From Aminipila sp963524205 (GTDB lineage: Bacteria; Bacillota; Clostridia; Peptostreptococcales; Anaerovoracaceae), in the NCBI GenBank assembly GCA_963524205.1, contig CAURED010000001.1:62001-126000 (forward strand): a stretch of 64,000 nt of DNA, in the 5' to 3' direction. The position numbers were made by a program, and so were the translations under genes. Shown piece by piece: positions 1 through 8,525 of this stretch. How positions within the stretch are numbered: position 1 is the stretch's first letter; the number at the start of each line of letters is the position of its first letter. Under the pieces are notes generated by a model. That model worked only from the letters and a program-made list of their open reading frames with translations. It was not told the DNA's origin and made no database searches.

Positions 1-2484
1 GAATTAGCCATGCAGTTTCCACTTTTAAAAGAAGTTCTTGAAGCTATGAACATTAAGATTATTGAGCTTGAGGGATATGAAGCAGATGACCTGATTGGAA
101 CTATTGCCAAAACAGCGGAAGAAGAGCAGCTTGAGCCTTTAATTATAACAGGCGACAAAGATGCTTTACAGCTTGCTACTGACAAAACAAAGGTTTTAAT
201 TACTAAAAAAGGAATTTCAGAGTTTGAAATTTATGATAAAAATGCAATGATAGAGAAATATGGTTTTACGCCAACTCAATTTATTGATTTTAAGGGATTA
301 ATGGGAGATCAATCGGATAATATTCCGGGAATTCCAGGTGTAGGAGAAAAAACTGCTCAAAAACTTATTTTAGAATATGGTTCAGTAGAACAACTTATTA
401 ATAGTGTTGACAATATGGCTAATGGAAAGCTTAAGGAAAAAATTGAAGAAAATGCACAATCAGCCATGATGAGTAAAAGACTTGCTACTATTAACACACA
501 TGTACCCATTGAGATAGATTTTTCTGAGTATCTAATGGAAGAAGCAGACTATGAAAAATTAGTTGAGGTTTATGTTAAATTAGAATTTAATAGTCTTTTA
601 AAACGTTTAAAACTAACGGATTTAACAGCAGCTACTGACAAACTATCTGAAAAACCTACTAAGGTTCAGGGGTTTGAAAGGACAGAAAGAAGATTAGTTA
701 AAATTTCTTCTATTGAAGAATTAGATAACTTTTTAGCCGAACTACAGAAAGAAGAAGAAGTAGCAATAAAGGTTTATTCTGACAATAATCACAAGGCAGC
801 ACCGATGGTGTACGGTATTGGAATTATGTCAACAAATGCAATTGCTTTTATTAACTCTGATGGAAACATTGATATCTTGAAGAAATTTGCAGTTGGGATT
901 GTGGAAAAAAGCTTAAAAATATATGGATATTATTTAATAAATGATTACTATGTACTTTTAACAGTACTGTTAAACTCAAAAACTCAAAAAATTCCTAATG
1001 AACAGGGCTTTTTCTTTAATACTGTTTTTGATAGTGCCATCGCTCAATATGTTTTGGAACCGTCAAAAAGCAACTATGAATTGAAAACTGTAGCTTTTGA
1101 ATTACTTCATAGTGAGATTGAAAATGTAGAAGAATTTATGGCCGCTAATGGACAAATAAATCTTTTTGGGGATTCAAGCCAAAGTTACTTGGCATATACT
1201 AAACAGTGGGCTGAAATTCTTGAAGAGTTAAGATTTATTCAAGAAACCAGATTAAATCAGGAAAATTTAGAAGAGGTATATTTTGACGTAGAACTTCCTC
1301 TAATAGAATCTATGGCTTCAATGGAATGTTACGGATTTAAGCTTGACAAAAAAGAACTGACAACTGCAGGTAAAACAATTTTTCAACAATTGGAAACGTT
1401 GACAAGCACGATTTATGATTATGCAGGTGAAGAATTTAATATTAATTCTCCTGCGCAGCTGGGTGTAATTCTCTTTGAGAAAATGGGACTGCCTGCAGGA
1501 AAGAAAACAAAGCGTGGTTACTCTACCAACGCAGAAATTCTTGAAAAAATTAAGTATGAACATGACATAATCCCTTGTATTCTTGAATATAGAACCCTTT
1601 CAAAGCTGAAGGGGACTTATATTGATGGTTTACTTCCATTAGTTCATGAAGACGGAAGAATTCATGCTCATTTCCAGCAGACAGTAACTGCTACTGGAAG
1701 AATAAGTTGTACTGAGCCTAACCTACAGAATATTCCTATTAAACAGGAACTGGGAAGAAAACTTAGAAAAGCTTTCGTGTCAGAAGATAATTTTACTTTG
1801 GTTGGGGCTGATTATTCTCAGATTGAGCTTCGAGTTTTGGCACATATGTCCGAAGAACAGCATTTAATTAATGCTTTTAATAATGGGGATGATATTCATA
1901 GAATAACTGCCGCAAGGGTATTTAAGGTTCCAGAAGATGACGTAACAACATTACAGAGAAGTAACGCAAAGGCTGTAAATTTTGGGGTAATATATGGAAT
2001 GAGTGGATTTGGACTTTCTGAAGAATTAAACATTACAAGGAAAGAGGCCGAAAAATATATAGATGAATACTTTAAAACCAACCCTAACGTAAAAATCTTT
2101 ATGGATGAGCAGATACAATTCTGTAAGGAAAAGGGATATGCATCTACTATTATGGGAAGAAAAAGAGTTATTCCTGAAATAAACGCAAGTAATTATATGG
2201 TAAGACAGCTTGGAGAAAGACTTGCTATGAATAGTCCTATACAAGGAAGTGCAGCTGATATAATAAAATTGGCAATGATAAAAGTGTATAGGGAGCTTAA
2301 TAAGAAAAATGCAAAATCCAGACTGATTTTACAGGTGCATGATGAACTGATTATAGAAACAGCTGAAGAAGAAGCAAAAGAGATTGAAATTCTTCTACGG
2401 GATTGTATGGAAAGTGCAATGGAACTTAAAATAAAGCTAGCTGTAGAATTAAATCAAGGTGATAATTGGTATGATTTAAAATAA
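1..2484 (+). CDS. polA: DNA polymerase I, 5' end outside window
   Basis: This is the family A repair polymerase, which fills gaps and removes RNA primers. The frame is open from base 1 and aligns with the family upstream of the first Met at position 10, so the true start lies before the window and I estimate 85-90 residues are missing. Numbering from that Met, the rest of the 5'-nuclease domain (1-210) has the helix-hairpin-helix motif GDQSDNIPGIPGVGEKTA. The polymerase domain (about 430-824) has motif A DYSQIE (D601), motif B R650-K654-Y662 and motif C QVHDE (D778). The middle domain (about 225-420) lacks the acidic DxE of an active 3'-5' exonuclease, as is usual in Bacilli and Clostridia, so proofreading is probably absent. 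coaE follows after 21 bases, as in many Firmicutes. Confidence 0.97.
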   Translation, partial: ELAMQFPLLKEVLEAMNIKIIELEGYEADDLIGTIAKTAEEEQLEPLIITGDKDALQLATDKTKVLITKKGISEFEIYDKNAMIEKYGFTPTQFIDFKGLMGDQSDNIPGIPGVGEKTAQKLILEYGSVEQLINSVDNMANGKLKEKIEENAQSAMMSKRLATINTHVPIEIDFSEYLMEEADYEKLVEVYVKLEFNSLLKRLKLTDLTAATDKLSEKPTKVQGFERTERRLVKISSIEELDNFLAELQKEEEVAIKVYSDNNHKAAPMVYGIGIMSTNAIAFINSDGNIDILKKFAVGIVEKSLKIYGYYLINDYYVLLTVLLNSKTQKIPNEQGFFFNTVFDSAIAQYVLEPSKSNYELKTVAFELLHSEIENVEEFMAANGQINLFGDSSQSYLAYTKQWAEILEELRFIQETRLNQENLEEVYFDVELPLIESMASMECYGFKLDKKELTTAGKTIFQQLETLTSTIYDYAGEEFNINSPAQLGVILFEKMGLPAGKKTKRGYSTNAEILEKIKYEHDIIPCILEYRTLSKLKGTYIDGLLPLVHEDGRIHAHFQQTVTATGRISCTEPNLQNIPIKQELGRKLRKAFVSEDNFTLVGADYSQIELRVLAHMSEEQHLINAFNNGDDIHRITAARVFKVPEDDVTTLQRSNAKAVNFGVIYGMSGFGLSEELNITRKEAEKYIDEYFKTNPNVKIFMDEQIQFCKEKGYASTIMGRKRVIPEINASNYMVRQLGERLAMNSPIQGSAADIIKLAMIKVYRELNKKNAKSRLILQVHDELIIETAEEEAKEIEILLRDCMESAMELKIKLAVELNQGDNWYDLK

Positions 2485-2505
2485 TAAATAGAAGGTGATG
2501 CAGTA

Positions 2506-3090
2506 ATGAAAATAATAGGATTAACAGGCGGCATCGGAAGTGGAAAATCAACAGTATCAAATTATTTATTACAAAAGGGTTATCCTATTATAGATGCAGA
2601 TAAAATCGCCAGAGAAATGGTAAGACCTGATTCAGAAATATTATTTAAGCTTGTTGATTGTTTTGGTAACAATATTTTAAACCAAGATGGCAGTTTAAAC
2701 AGAAAATCTTTAGCTACAATTGCTTTTTCCAGTAAGGAACAAAAAGGAAAGCTTGACAATATAATGCTTAATGAAATTGTTAGAAATATTCTAAAAGAAA
2801 TTGAGTTCTATAATAAAGAAGGAAAAGAATTAATTTTCATTGATGCTCCGTTGCTTTTTGAGACTGGACTTGATAAAAAGTCACAGGAGACTTGGGTTGT
2901 AGATGCTACTGATGAAATTCGAATTGAGAGAGTTGTAAAAAGGGATGGTTTAACTAGGGAGGAAGTGCTGGCACGAGTGGAAAAACAGATGAGCCGGGAT
3001 GAACAACAAAAAAGAGCAAGCTTTGTTTTGAATAATTCCACAACTCCAGAAGATTTGTATGAACAAATAGATAAATTATTGAAAAGTTAA
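2506..3090 (+). CDS. coaE: dephospho-CoA kinase
   Basis: This enzyme phosphorylates the 3'-hydroxyl of dephospho-CoA, the last step of coenzyme A synthesis in the cytosol. The 194-residue length is normal for the family. The P-loop GGIGSGKS spans residues 8-15, a DADKIARE segment follows near residue 31, and DAPLLFETG near 120 matches the CoA-binding region. The start ATG has the ribosome binding site GAAGGTGAT. It sits 21 bases after polA and 16 bases before the next gene, so the three are probably co-transcribed. Confidence 0.96.
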   Translation: MKIIGLTGGIGSGKSTVSNYLLQKGYPIIDADKIAREMVRPDSEILFKLVDCFGNNILNQDGSLNRKSLATIAFSSKEQKGKLDNIMLNEIVRNILKEIEFYNKEGKELIFIDAPLLFETGLDKKSQETWVVDATDEIRIERVVKRDGLTREEVLARVEKQMSRDEQQKRASFVLNNSTTPEDLYEQIDKLLKS

Positions 3091-3106
3091 ATAAGGAAAA
3101 AAGGAA

Positions 3107-4777
3107 ATGATTAAAAAAGTATTAATTATTAGTTTAACTATAATTATTTGTATAGGGATTATTATTTATAGTCAACATGGACAGATGTACAATTTATTAA
3201 ATAAATCCGATGAGGAAAAAATTGTTTATACTGAGTCGCAGACTGTTAAATTACCTATGGAAAAAGTTAGAACACTTAATCCTATCACATCAAAGGATTC
3301 TGACACATATCAGATAAGCAAATTGATTTTTGAAAGCTTATTTAATTTAGATAAGAACTTGTCTTTGACAAATGGATTAGCTAGCAGCTATAATTATGCA
3401 CCAGATAAAATGTCAGTCAATATAGAAATAAAAACAGATTCTTATTTTAGTAATGGATCTAATGTCACGGGAGAGGATGTAAAATATTCTATTGACAATT
3501 ATATTGCAGCTGCTGCATCTAATAATACAATTTATAGCAGCTACGTATCAAATATAAAGTCTGTATCAGTAGGGAAAAATGACAAATATTCTGTTGTGAT
3601 AAAATTCAAGGATAAAAGTGATGTTTCCATGGAAAACTTTATATTCCCAATAGTATCAGAGAGAAACTTTGGCAAATATCCTGCTTCTAAGGTTGCTTCA
3701 AGCGATTTTATACCTATTGGTTCGGGTGCTTATGCAATAGAAAAATATAACGATATCTCTGAATTGAAATTAGTTGCAAATGAAAATCATACTGGTGTAA
3801 AGCCAACAAACACTTTGTGTTTTACTGTTTTACCAAAGAGAGACGATGTTATACCTCTATTAGAAGTAAATAATATTTCTTTAGGTTGTTTAGAGGCGTT
3901 GTCTAGAGACACATTAGTTTCTGACAAAAAAATAACTGCCTCTAATTTTGTTTCAAATGAAGTTGAAGTTGTAGGTTATAATTTTTCAAGAGAAGCCATG
4001 GCTAATAAAAAGGTAAGAAAGGCGATAGCCTATGCTATTGATACTAAGTCCTTAAATGAGAGCGCATATTATAAAAATGGCGTGGCTTGTGACACTATAT
4101 ATTTCCCGGGGTATTTAGGGATTAAGAATACTGGTGATAATTATAAATACAATTTAGAGAAAGCAACGAAATTATTAACATCAGCGAATTATCTGGATAG
4201 AGATGAAAATGGATATTTAGAAGATAAAAATGAAAATGAGCTTACGGTGGATATACTGGTAAATGGCGCAGATCAGAGCAGAAAAATAGCTGCTGAAGCT
4301 ATAAAGGCTTCCATAGACAAATTGTCTATTTCAAGTCGTATAATTTATGCTGCTGATTTAGCAGATTTTAATAGTAAATTACACTCTAAGAATTATGATA
4401 TATTTGTAGGCGGAATGAAGATTAATGAAACTTACGATTTGAGGAGCCTGCTTCATTCAGATTATAATAATGCAATTGGTTATTCAAATGAAAAGGTTGA
4501 TAAACTTTTGGATAAATTAAAATCAGGAATAACGCAGGAACAAAAAGTAGAAAATATCAAAGCTATAAAAAATATAATTATAGACGAGTTACCATACTAC
4601 TGTATTTTATACAAAACATATGGTGCTTTGACCGCAGAATGTCTTAATGGAAATAATAATAGCTATATGTTTAACAATGTTTATAATGGTTGTGAAAGCT
4701 GGTATTGCAAATACCCGGTGACAGCGACATCAGAAATTGTTGATTCCAACACAAATAACACTTCGGAAGATGAATAA
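3107..4777 (+). CDS. ABC transporter substrate-binding protein, family 5 (peptide type)
   Basis: This 556-residue protein has the fold signature of the oligopeptide/dipeptide/nickel-binding family (SBP_bac_5). It shows an N-terminal region with repeated 'NGLA', 'FSNGSNVTGEDV' type segments, the 'GSGAYAIEKYN' turn near residue 207, and a C-terminal lobe ending near 520. Residues 3-23 are a hydrophobic stretch after MIKK. There is no lipobox cysteine, so the protein is probably anchored by an uncleaved signal or secreted, not a standard lipoprotein. No permease or ATPase genes adjoin it. It follows coaE by 16 bases and is followed by two tRNA genes. The substrate cannot be read from sequence; a role as an orphan peptide receptor is inference. 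Confidence 0.85.
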   Translation: MIKKVLIISLTIIICIGIIIYSQHGQMYNLLNKSDEEKIVYTESQTVKLPMEKVRTLNPITSKDSDTYQISKLIFESLFNLDKNLSLTNGLASSYNYAPDKMSVNIEIKTDSYFSNGSNVTGEDVKYSIDNYIAAAASNNTIYSSYVSNIKSVSVGKNDKYSVVIKFKDKSDVSMENFIFPIVSERNFGKYPASKVASSDFIPIGSGAYAIEKYNDISELKLVANENHTGVKPTNTLCFTVLPKRDDVIPLLEVNNISLGCLEALSRDTLVSDKKITASNFVSNEVEVVGYNFSREAMANKKVRKAIAYAIDTKSLNESAYYKNGVACDTIYFPGYLGIKNTGDNYKYNLEKATKLLTSANYLDRDENGYLEDKNENELTVDILVNGADQSRKIAAEAIKASIDKLSISSRIIYAADLADFNSKLHSKNYDIFVGGMKINETYDLRSLLHSDYNNAIGYSNEKVDKLLDKLKSGITQEQKVENIKAIKNIIIDELPYYCILYKTYGALTAECLNGNNNSYMFNNVYNGCESWYCKYPVTATSEIVDSNTNNTSEDE

Positions 4778-4840
4778 TCCATATAAACTCTTTACTTTTT
4801 TTTTCAATTATGCTATTATAATCTTCGTGATTTATGGTTT

Positions 4841-4922
4841 GCGCCCGTGGCGGAATGGCAGACGCGCACGTTTGAGGGGCGTGTGAGCAATCGTACCAGT
4901 TCAAGTCTGGTCGGGCGCACCA
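4841..4922 (+). tRNA. tRNA-Leu (anticodon GAG)
   Basis: The acceptor strands GCGCCCG (4841-4847) and CGGGCGC (4912-4918) pair fully, followed by discriminator A and an encoded CCA. The anticodon stem CACGT/GCGTG closes a seven-base loop TTGAGGG, giving anticodon GAG (reads CUU/CUC). The T arm is ACCAG-TTCAAGT-CTGGT. A long variable region marks a class II tRNA, consistent with leucine. Confidence 0.95.
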
Positions 4923-4960
4923 TTAATAGGGCATAATTATTTTTAAAACTATATTTATAC

Positions 4961-4989
4961 TTGAAATTTAGAAAGAGTTATGATACAAT
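4961..4989 (+). promoter_or_regulatory. sigma-A-type promoter for tRNA-Leu (CAA)
   Basis: TTGAAA (4961-4966), a 17-base spacer and TACAAT (4984-4989) lie 11 bases before the tRNA. Spacing and position fit a vegetative promoter. Confidence 0.65.
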
Positions 4990-5000
4990 CATAACGATGC

Positions 5001-5087
5001 GCCGGCGTGATGGAATTGGCAGACGTGCGGGACTCAAAATCCCGTGGTGGCAACACCGTATGGGTTCGACCCCCATCGCCGGCACCA
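5001..5087 (+). tRNA. tRNA-Leu (anticodon CAA)
   Basis: The acceptor strands GCCGGCG (5001-5007) and CGCCGGC (5077-5083) pair fully, followed by A and an encoded CCA. The anticodon stem CGGGA/TCCCG closes the loop CTCAAAA, giving anticodon CAA (reads UUG). The extended variable arm GGTGGCAACACC is class II. Two different leucine tRNAs therefore lie about 80 bases apart. Confidence 0.96.
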
Positions 5088-5149
5088 TTTTTTTATTAAC
5101 AAGTTAATCACATTTTGATTTTAGATATTACACAAGGAGGAGTTACGAA

Positions 5150-5590
5150 ATGGGATCGTTACAAAGTTTATTGCCGTTGGTTCTTTTAATACTAATCATG
5201 TATTTCTTGTTAATCAGACCGCAGAAGAAGAAAGAAAAAGCAGTTAATGAAATGAGAAGCAATATTAAAGCTGGTGATGAAATAATTACCATTGGCGGTA
5301 TTTGCGGAAAAGTAGTTAAAGTAAAAGAAGAAACAATTGTTATTCAGGTTGGAGCTGAAAAGCTTAAATTTGAAATGATGAAATGGTCTGTCTCTAAAGT
5401 CATAAACAGCGATGAATCAAAGACTTCCTCAAAGAAGGCTAAACCTGTTGAAGACACTGAAGAAGCTCCTAAGAAATCACTTCCTAAAAGAATGAAGAAA
5501 GCTAGTGAAGAAAATGAAGCAGAATCCCCAGTAATGGAAGAAAATACTGCTCAGCAAAGTTCACCAGTTGAAGAAGTTGAAGAAAAATAA
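5150..5590 (+). CDS. yajC: Sec translocase accessory subunit YajC
   Basis: YajC is a small membrane partner of SecDF in the Sec export complex. Residues 7-22 form one membrane span, followed by the family signature RPQKKKEK and a cytoplasmic domain with 'GDEIITIGGICGKV'. The 146 residues include an acidic and lysine-rich tail of about 45 residues, longer than the roughly 90-residue core. The start has an excellent binding site (AAGGAGGAG). Its neighbourhood with a TIGR04086 protein and secDF is the usual one in Clostridia. A strong terminator follows immediately. Confidence 0.93.
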   Translation: MGSLQSLLPLVLLILIMYFLLIRPQKKKEKAVNEMRSNIKAGDEIITIGGICGKVVKVKEETIVIQVGAEKLKFEMMKWSVSKVINSDESKTSSKKAKPVEDTEEAPKKSLPKRMKKASEENEAESPVMEENTAQQSSPVEEVEEK

Positions 5591-5602
5591 AAAAGATTAT
5601 TT

Positions 5603-5631
5603 CCCCTGCAATAACTGCAGGGGCTTTTTTT
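5603..5631 (+). terminator. intrinsic terminator after yajC
   Basis: An eight-pair stem CCCCTGCA/TGCAGGGG with loop ATAAC is followed by C and seven T residues. Confidence 0.9.
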
Positions 5632-5709
5632 AGTTCTGATTTCCTTTAAAAATCAATATAATTAAGAATATCTACAGTGTAAATCTTATAAATATTAGGA
5701 GGGGATGTT

Positions 5710-6075
5710 ATGAACTATATTTGTAAATTAGTGAAAGGTTATTTAATAGCTTTTATTATATTTTTAATTTTAACTGTTGCAATTACAATGTTTATTAAAT
5801 TCACATCAATGCCTGAAAGCTTCTCAATTTATTATTTAATTGCTGCAATGTGCATGGCTACATTGTTTTTGGGCATATTTTCGGGGAAATTAATAGGAAA
5901 AAGGGGGCTTATGTCTGCAATAGGCCTTTCTGCTATTTTTGTTTTTCTGATTATTTTCGGTATAAACTGTACTTACTTTCAAGATATGACATTAGATAGC
6001 TTTAATATACAATATATGATTCCAGTAGTAGTTGGCGGTATTGGCGGTATAATAGGTGTAAATGCGAAAAAATAG
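5710..6075 (+). CDS. small four-span membrane protein, TIGR04086 (YrzE-like) family
   Basis: This 121-residue protein has about four membrane spans (roughly residues 9-31, 40-60, 68-84 and 98-118) and a glycine-rich last span ending in Lys-Lys. It begins with a strong binding site (AGGAGGGGATGTT). Location between yajC and secDF matches the TIGR04086/YrzE family of Firmicutes, whose function is unknown. A link to protein export is inferred only from position. Confidence 0.7.
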   Translation: MNYICKLVKGYLIAFIIFLILTVAITMFIKFTSMPESFSIYYLIAAMCMATLFLGIFSGKLIGKRGLMSAIGLSAIFVFLIIFGINCTYFQDMTLDSFNIQYMIPVVVGGIGGIIGVNAKK

Positions 6076-6078
6076 CTA

Positions 6079-6218
6079 TTTTGCAGTGATTTCTACTTGT
6101 GGAAATACGCAAAAAGTAGTAAAATAGTATGAAGTACTTTTTGATTATAAATACTAGGTATAGTATTTTATATAATGCTGATTACAATAAATCTGGCTTC
6201 GCCATAAAAAATCAGCAT
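6079..6218 (+). promoter_or_regulatory. structured leader upstream of secDF
   Basis: The 205 bases between the TIGR04086 gene and secDF hold nested inverted repeats. CTATTTT pairs with AAAATAG around an inner ATTTC/GAAAT stem (about 6081-6127). A second unit has ATGCTGAT (6175-6182) pairing with ATCAGCAT (6211-6218) around a TGGC-TTC-GCCA hairpin (6194-6204). There is no T run after the second stem, so it is not a simple terminator. It does not match a riboswitch class I know. Regulation is inference. Confidence 0.35.
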
Positions 6219-6280
6219 TAAATCATACTGCGGGGAGCTTGTATGATAAAACATTAGAAAATATAGAGGGGAAAATTAAA

Positions 6281-8491
6281 ATGAGCGTACAAATGAGAAA
6301 AGCTTTATCGGTCTTTGTAATTATTATTATTCTGTTGGGGTGGGCAGTAACCATATTTGGTGCAGGGCCCATTCCAGCCATTAAGGATAAAATAAAGCTG
6401 GGTCTAGACATCAAGGGCGGTGTTTATGTAGTTATGGAAGCACAAACAAAAGCCACTGGTGATGAACTAAAAAAATTAATGGAACAGACACAAGCTGTTA
6501 TTGAACAGAGAGTAAACCAAATGGGTTTATCTGAACCAGTAGTAACCATTGAAGGTCAAAAAAGAATCAGAATTGAGCTTCCAGGAGCAGAAGATGCAGA
6601 TGAAGCAATTAAACAGATTGGCAGAACTGCTCAGTTACAGTTCTTTTTAGCAGATGGAACTAAGGTACTTGATGGAAGCATGGTTAAAGATGCTGGTATT
6701 ACTGCAGATAAAGAAAATGGAGGATATGCTGTTTCTTTAGAATTCGACAAGAACGGAACAGAAGCTTTCGCACAGGCTACACAAAAGGCATTATCAGGAA
6801 CTGTAGAATCTAAAATCCCAAATGTTCTTCCTAAAGCTATTGCTATTGTTTTAGATGATAAGATCATTTCTGCTCCTGTTGTAAATTCTGTTATTCAGAA
6901 TGGACAGGCTATTATTACAGGAGGAACTGGTGGTTTCCCTCAGGATGAAGCAACTAACCTTTCAGCTTTAATCAGAGGTGGTTCTCTGCCAGTAGCATTG
7001 ACGGAAGTGAATACATCTACACAAACTGCAACAATTGGCTATAATGCATTTGAGATGAGTGTAATAGCAGGTCTTATTGCAATTGCATTGATTATTATTA
7101 TTATGCTTGTATTTTATGGAATAATGGGTGTTGCAGCAGATATTGCTTTACTACTTTATGTATTAATTATTCTATGGGTTATGGCTCTCATGGGTAGTGT
7201 CTTAACATTGCCGGGCATTGCTGGTATTATTCTTTCCGTAGGTATGGCAGTTGACGCAAACGTTATTATCTTTACAAGGATTAGGGAAGAAATTACAAAT
7301 GGAAAATCTGTAAGAGTTGCTGTACAGTCAGGATTTAGAAGAGCTTTAAGTACTATTATGGACTCTCAGATTACAACAATAATTGCAGCAATAGTATTAT
7401 ATCAGTTTGGTACAGGTTCAGTTAAGGGCTTTGCTATGACACTTATGATTGGTATTATTGCTAGTATATTTACTGCAACTATTATCACACAGTTATATTT
7501 AGGTTTAATTAGTGAGTCAAAGACTTTTGGTGCTAAGAAATACTTTGGAATGAATGAAGATAATACACCAAAGTTTGCAATTAGAAGACAATTTAACTTT
7601 ATTAAGCATAGAAAAATATATTATGCTATTGCGGCTTGTGTAATTATAACTGGTCTTGTTGTAGGTGGAGTTAGAGGATTTAACTATGGTATTGACTTTA
7701 CTGGTGGTACTATGATGCAATTCAATATGGGAAAACAGGTAGAACTTACTAAGATAGATCAATCTTTAGAGGCAGTTGGTATTAAATCAGCGAATTTAGT
7801 ATATGCAGGTGAAAACAATACTGACATTATCATTAGAACTATGACTTCATTAGATAATTCGGATAGAAATAAGGTTATAGCTCAATTTAATAAAGACTAC
7901 GGTATTACAGAAAAAAATGTACTATCCGTAGAACAATTTGGACCTTCTGTAGGTAAAGATCTTCGAAATAATGCAGTAAAGTCAGTATTGATTGCTTCTT
8001 TAGGTATGTTAATTTATGTAAGCATTCGATTCCAATGGAAATTTGGTGTTGCTGCGATTGCGGGTGTTTTACATGACGTTTTAACGGTCATAGCATTTTA
8101 CGGAATTTTCCACGTAACTGTAAATAGCCCGTTTATTGCAGGTATTTTAACCGTTGTAGGATATTCCATAAATGATACCATTGTAATATTTGATAGAATC
8201 AGAGAAAACTTAGGAATAATGAAGAAGAATAAACTTGAAGAATTAATTGACGTCAGTATCAACGAGACACTTTCTCGTTCAATTATGACTTCTGCAACAA
8301 CTTTAGTCGTTATGATACCTCTTTATGTTCTAACTTCAAGTTCAATAAGAGAATTCATGTTACCATTATTTATTGGTGTTCTTGTAGGAACTATGTCATC
8401 AATCTTTATGTGTAGTCCTATATTTTATGAATTAAGTAAGTTTTCAGGTGGTGCTAAATATCAGGGAAAGTTATCAAAAAAATCAAATTAG
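6281..8491 (+). CDS. secDF: protein translocase subunit SecDF (fused)
   Basis: SecDF uses the proton gradient to pull secreted proteins out of the SecYEG channel. The 736 residues contain both halves in one chain, as in Bacillus and Clostridium. The SecD part has an N-terminal span, the 'DIKGGVYVVMEA' motif, a large external domain and five spans beginning near residue 255 with a 'GMAVDANVIIFTRIREE' segment. The SecF part has 'YGIDFTGGTMMQF' and a matching 'GYSINDTIVIFDRIREN' segment. I start at ATG 6281 because GAGGGG lies nine bases upstream; an upstream in-frame TTG at 6239 has a poorly placed site. relA follows after 34 bases. Confidence 0.96.
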   Translation: MSVQMRKALSVFVIIIILLGWAVTIFGAGPIPAIKDKIKLGLDIKGGVYVVMEAQTKATGDELKKLMEQTQAVIEQRVNQMGLSEPVVTIEGQKRIRIELPGAEDADEAIKQIGRTAQLQFFLADGTKVLDGSMVKDAGITADKENGGYAVSLEFDKNGTEAFAQATQKALSGTVESKIPNVLPKAIAIVLDDKIISAPVVNSVIQNGQAIITGGTGGFPQDEATNLSALIRGGSLPVALTEVNTSTQTATIGYNAFEMSVIAGLIAIALIIIIMLVFYGIMGVAADIALLLYVLIILWVMALMGSVLTLPGIAGIILSVGMAVDANVIIFTRIREEITNGKSVRVAVQSGFRRALSTIMDSQITTIIAAIVLYQFGTGSVKGFAMTLMIGIIASIFTATIITQLYLGLISESKTFGAKKYFGMNEDNTPKFAIRRQFNFIKHRKIYYAIAACVIITGLVVGGVRGFNYGIDFTGGTMMQFNMGKQVELTKIDQSLEAVGIKSANLVYAGENNTDIIIRTMTSLDNSDRNKVIAQFNKDYGITEKNVLSVEQFGPSVGKDLRNNAVKSVLIASLGMLIYVSIRFQWKFGVAAIAGVLHDVLTVIAFYGIFHVTVNSPFIAGILTVVGYSINDTIVIFDRIRENLGIMKKNKLEELIDVSINETLSRSIMTSATTLVVMIPLYVLTSSSIREFMLPLFIGVLVGTMSSIFMCSPIFYELSKFSGGAKYQGKLSKKSN

Positions 8492-8525
8492 TTTTAGTTA
8501 GGTATAGCAGTTAAAGGAAAATCAA

